A DNA stretch of 64,000 nt, taken from positions 36,766 through 100,765 of the forward strand of contig JAFVSI010000044.1 of the NCBI GenBank assembly GCA_017503865.1, given 5' to 3'. This document shows, in pieces, positions 63,308 to 64,000 of this stretch (position 1 is the stretch's first letter; every line of letters begins with the position of its first letter). Position numbers and translations under genes: made by a program. The stretch comes from Clostridia bacterium (GTDB lineage Bacteria > Bacillota > Clostridia > Oscillospirales > CAG-272). The notes under the pieces are model-generated. The model was given only the letters and a program-made list of their open reading frames with translations. It did not search any database and had not been told where the DNA came from.

Positions 63308-63841
63308 ATGAACATTTGGCACGATATCGATCCTAAAAATATTACTCCCGAAAAGTTTACTGCAGTTATTGAGATCTCAAAGGGTAGCAACTGTAAATAC
63401 GAGCTTGATAAATACACGGGACTCCTCAGACTTGACCGAGTTCTTTATACTTCGACTCACTACCCTGCAAATTACGGATTTATTCCAAGAACGTTTGCAG
63501 ATGACGGAGACCCGCTTGACGTTCTCGTGATATGTTCAGTACCGATTCAGCCTATGACTCTCATTGACGTCACGCCGATTGGTGTTATGCGAATGATCGA
63601 CTCGGGAGCTATCGACGATAAGATTATTGCAGTACCGATTTCAGACCCGACTTATAATCACATTACGTCAATTGACGGTCTTCCCTCGCATATTTTTGAT
63701 GAAATTATGCACTTCTTTACTGTTTATAAACAGCTTGAAAACAAGCAAACTGCAGTCAAAGAACTTTTTGACCGTGCTGAAGCTTTACAGATTATAAACG
63801 AAGCTATTGAATCGTATAAAGAACTTTACGTTCACGAATAA
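63308..63841 (+). CDS. ppa: Inorganic pyrophosphatase, family I
   Basis: 177 residues. The Mg-binding Asp cluster DDGDPLDVLV, and THYPANYGFIPRT with EISKGSNCKYE before it, are the family I signature. Soluble, hydrolyses PPi. Starts nine bases after obgE with AAGGAG, so it is last in the operon. Most Clostridia carry a family II or membrane enzyme instead, so a family I enzyme here is mildly notable. Confidence 0.94.
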   Translation: MNIWHDIDPKNITPEKFTAVIEISKGSNCKYELDKYTGLLRLDRVLYTSTHYPANYGFIPRTFADDGDPLDVLVICSVPIQPMTLIDVTPIGVMRMIDSGAIDDKIIAVPISDPTYNHITSIDGLPSHIFDEIMHFFTVYKQLENKQTAVKELFDRAEALQIINEAIESYKELYVHE

Positions 63842-63919
63842 AAAAATCCGATGTGGAATGCTGCGTACCCTAAAGGACAGTTTTGATGGATATGTTAAAC
63901 TGACAGGCTAATAACATTA

Positions 63920-63948
63920 TTTACATTCCGATCATTTTATGGTATAAT
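63920..63948 (+). promoter_or_regulatory. Promoter of the next (out-of-window) gene
   Basis: -35 TTTACA (63920-63925), 17-base spacer, -10 TATAAT (63943-63948). GGGAGG at the extreme right edge is its ribosome site. Confidence 0.7.
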
Positions 63949-64000
63949 TCAAATTGGATATAAAACTAATCGACAAACTTGAATTTGACGAAGGGAGGAT

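Overview
The window is a stretch of chromosome from an anaerobic, endospore-forming, low-GC member of the Bacillota, most likely class Clostridia; I cannot name the genus. Support comes from spoIIID, a DUF3794/SipL-type coat protein, a SpoIVFB-like M50 protease, a BofC-like protein, a DUF1540 protein, a Bacillus-type large SRP RNA ahead of dnaX, vegetative promoters close to TTGACA-N17-TATAAT, TTG/GTG starts with strong ribosome binding sites, and an indolepyruvate:ferredoxin oxidoreductase. No phage, insertion sequence, CRISPR array, defence island or rRNA operon was seen. Genes are intact except potD, cut by the left edge.

Layout. 1-3.8 kb: potABCD polyamine transporter (minus strand, three ATGA overlaps). 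4-5.8 kb: M50 protease, tRNA-Leu(GAG), and a CDF metal exporter behind a compact NiCo-like riboswitch. 5.9-10.2 kb: sugar module of a GH-A hydrolase, an AraC regulator and an FucI/AraA-fold isomerase. 10.2-16 kb: lipoprotein, XRE/zinc-ribbon/membrane regulator, an unassigned structured RNA, FAD oxidoreductase, DUF11 protein, tRNA-Leu(CAG), flavodoxin-like protein. 16.1-19.1 kb: SRP RNA-dnaX-ybaB-recR. 19.1-28.1 kb: class A PBP, BofC-like protein, and a yjjG/murB/whiA/dnaE operon. 28.2-32.6 kb: guaB, then a second AraC-divergent module with kduD and a zinc dehydrogenase. 32.6-36 kb: tig-clpP-clpX. 36-42.4 kb: phosphoesterase, DUF1540, and a run aPGM-lepB-rbgA-rnhB-yraN-thrC. 42.5-46.5 kb: unknown protein, structured intergenic element, spoIIID, SpoU methyltransferase, proC, membrane protein, tRNA-Val(GAC). 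46.6-52.8 kb: six-gene amino/2-oxo acid oxidation operon (paaK-like, iorA, iorB, ACT, amidohydrolase, aminotransferase). 52.8-59.2 kb: Cys-rich protein, DUF1846, D-Ala-D-Ala carboxypeptidase, sugar transferase, DUF3794 coat protein. 59.3-64 kb: DUF512 radical-SAM protein, der, obgE, ppa, and the promoter of the next gene.

How they fit together. Most of the window is core information processing and envelope building, interleaved with sporulation genes that often carry CATAnnnT boxes instead of vegetative promoters. Two sugar modules share a plan: an AraC regulator with a strong promoter, transcribed away from enzymes with weaker promoter sequences. The paaK-ior operon suggests energy from amino-acid-derived 2-oxo acids. 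The aPGM-like gene sharing a run with thrC suggests a possible homoserine kinase role. The best candidates for undescribed biology are RNA elements: the miniature NiCo-like switch at 4811-4909, a ~155-nt RNA at 12807-12963 whose 5' end closes a rod before its terminator, and a nested inverted-repeat element at 43145-43264. All coordinates and motifs were read by eye; no database search or folding program was run.
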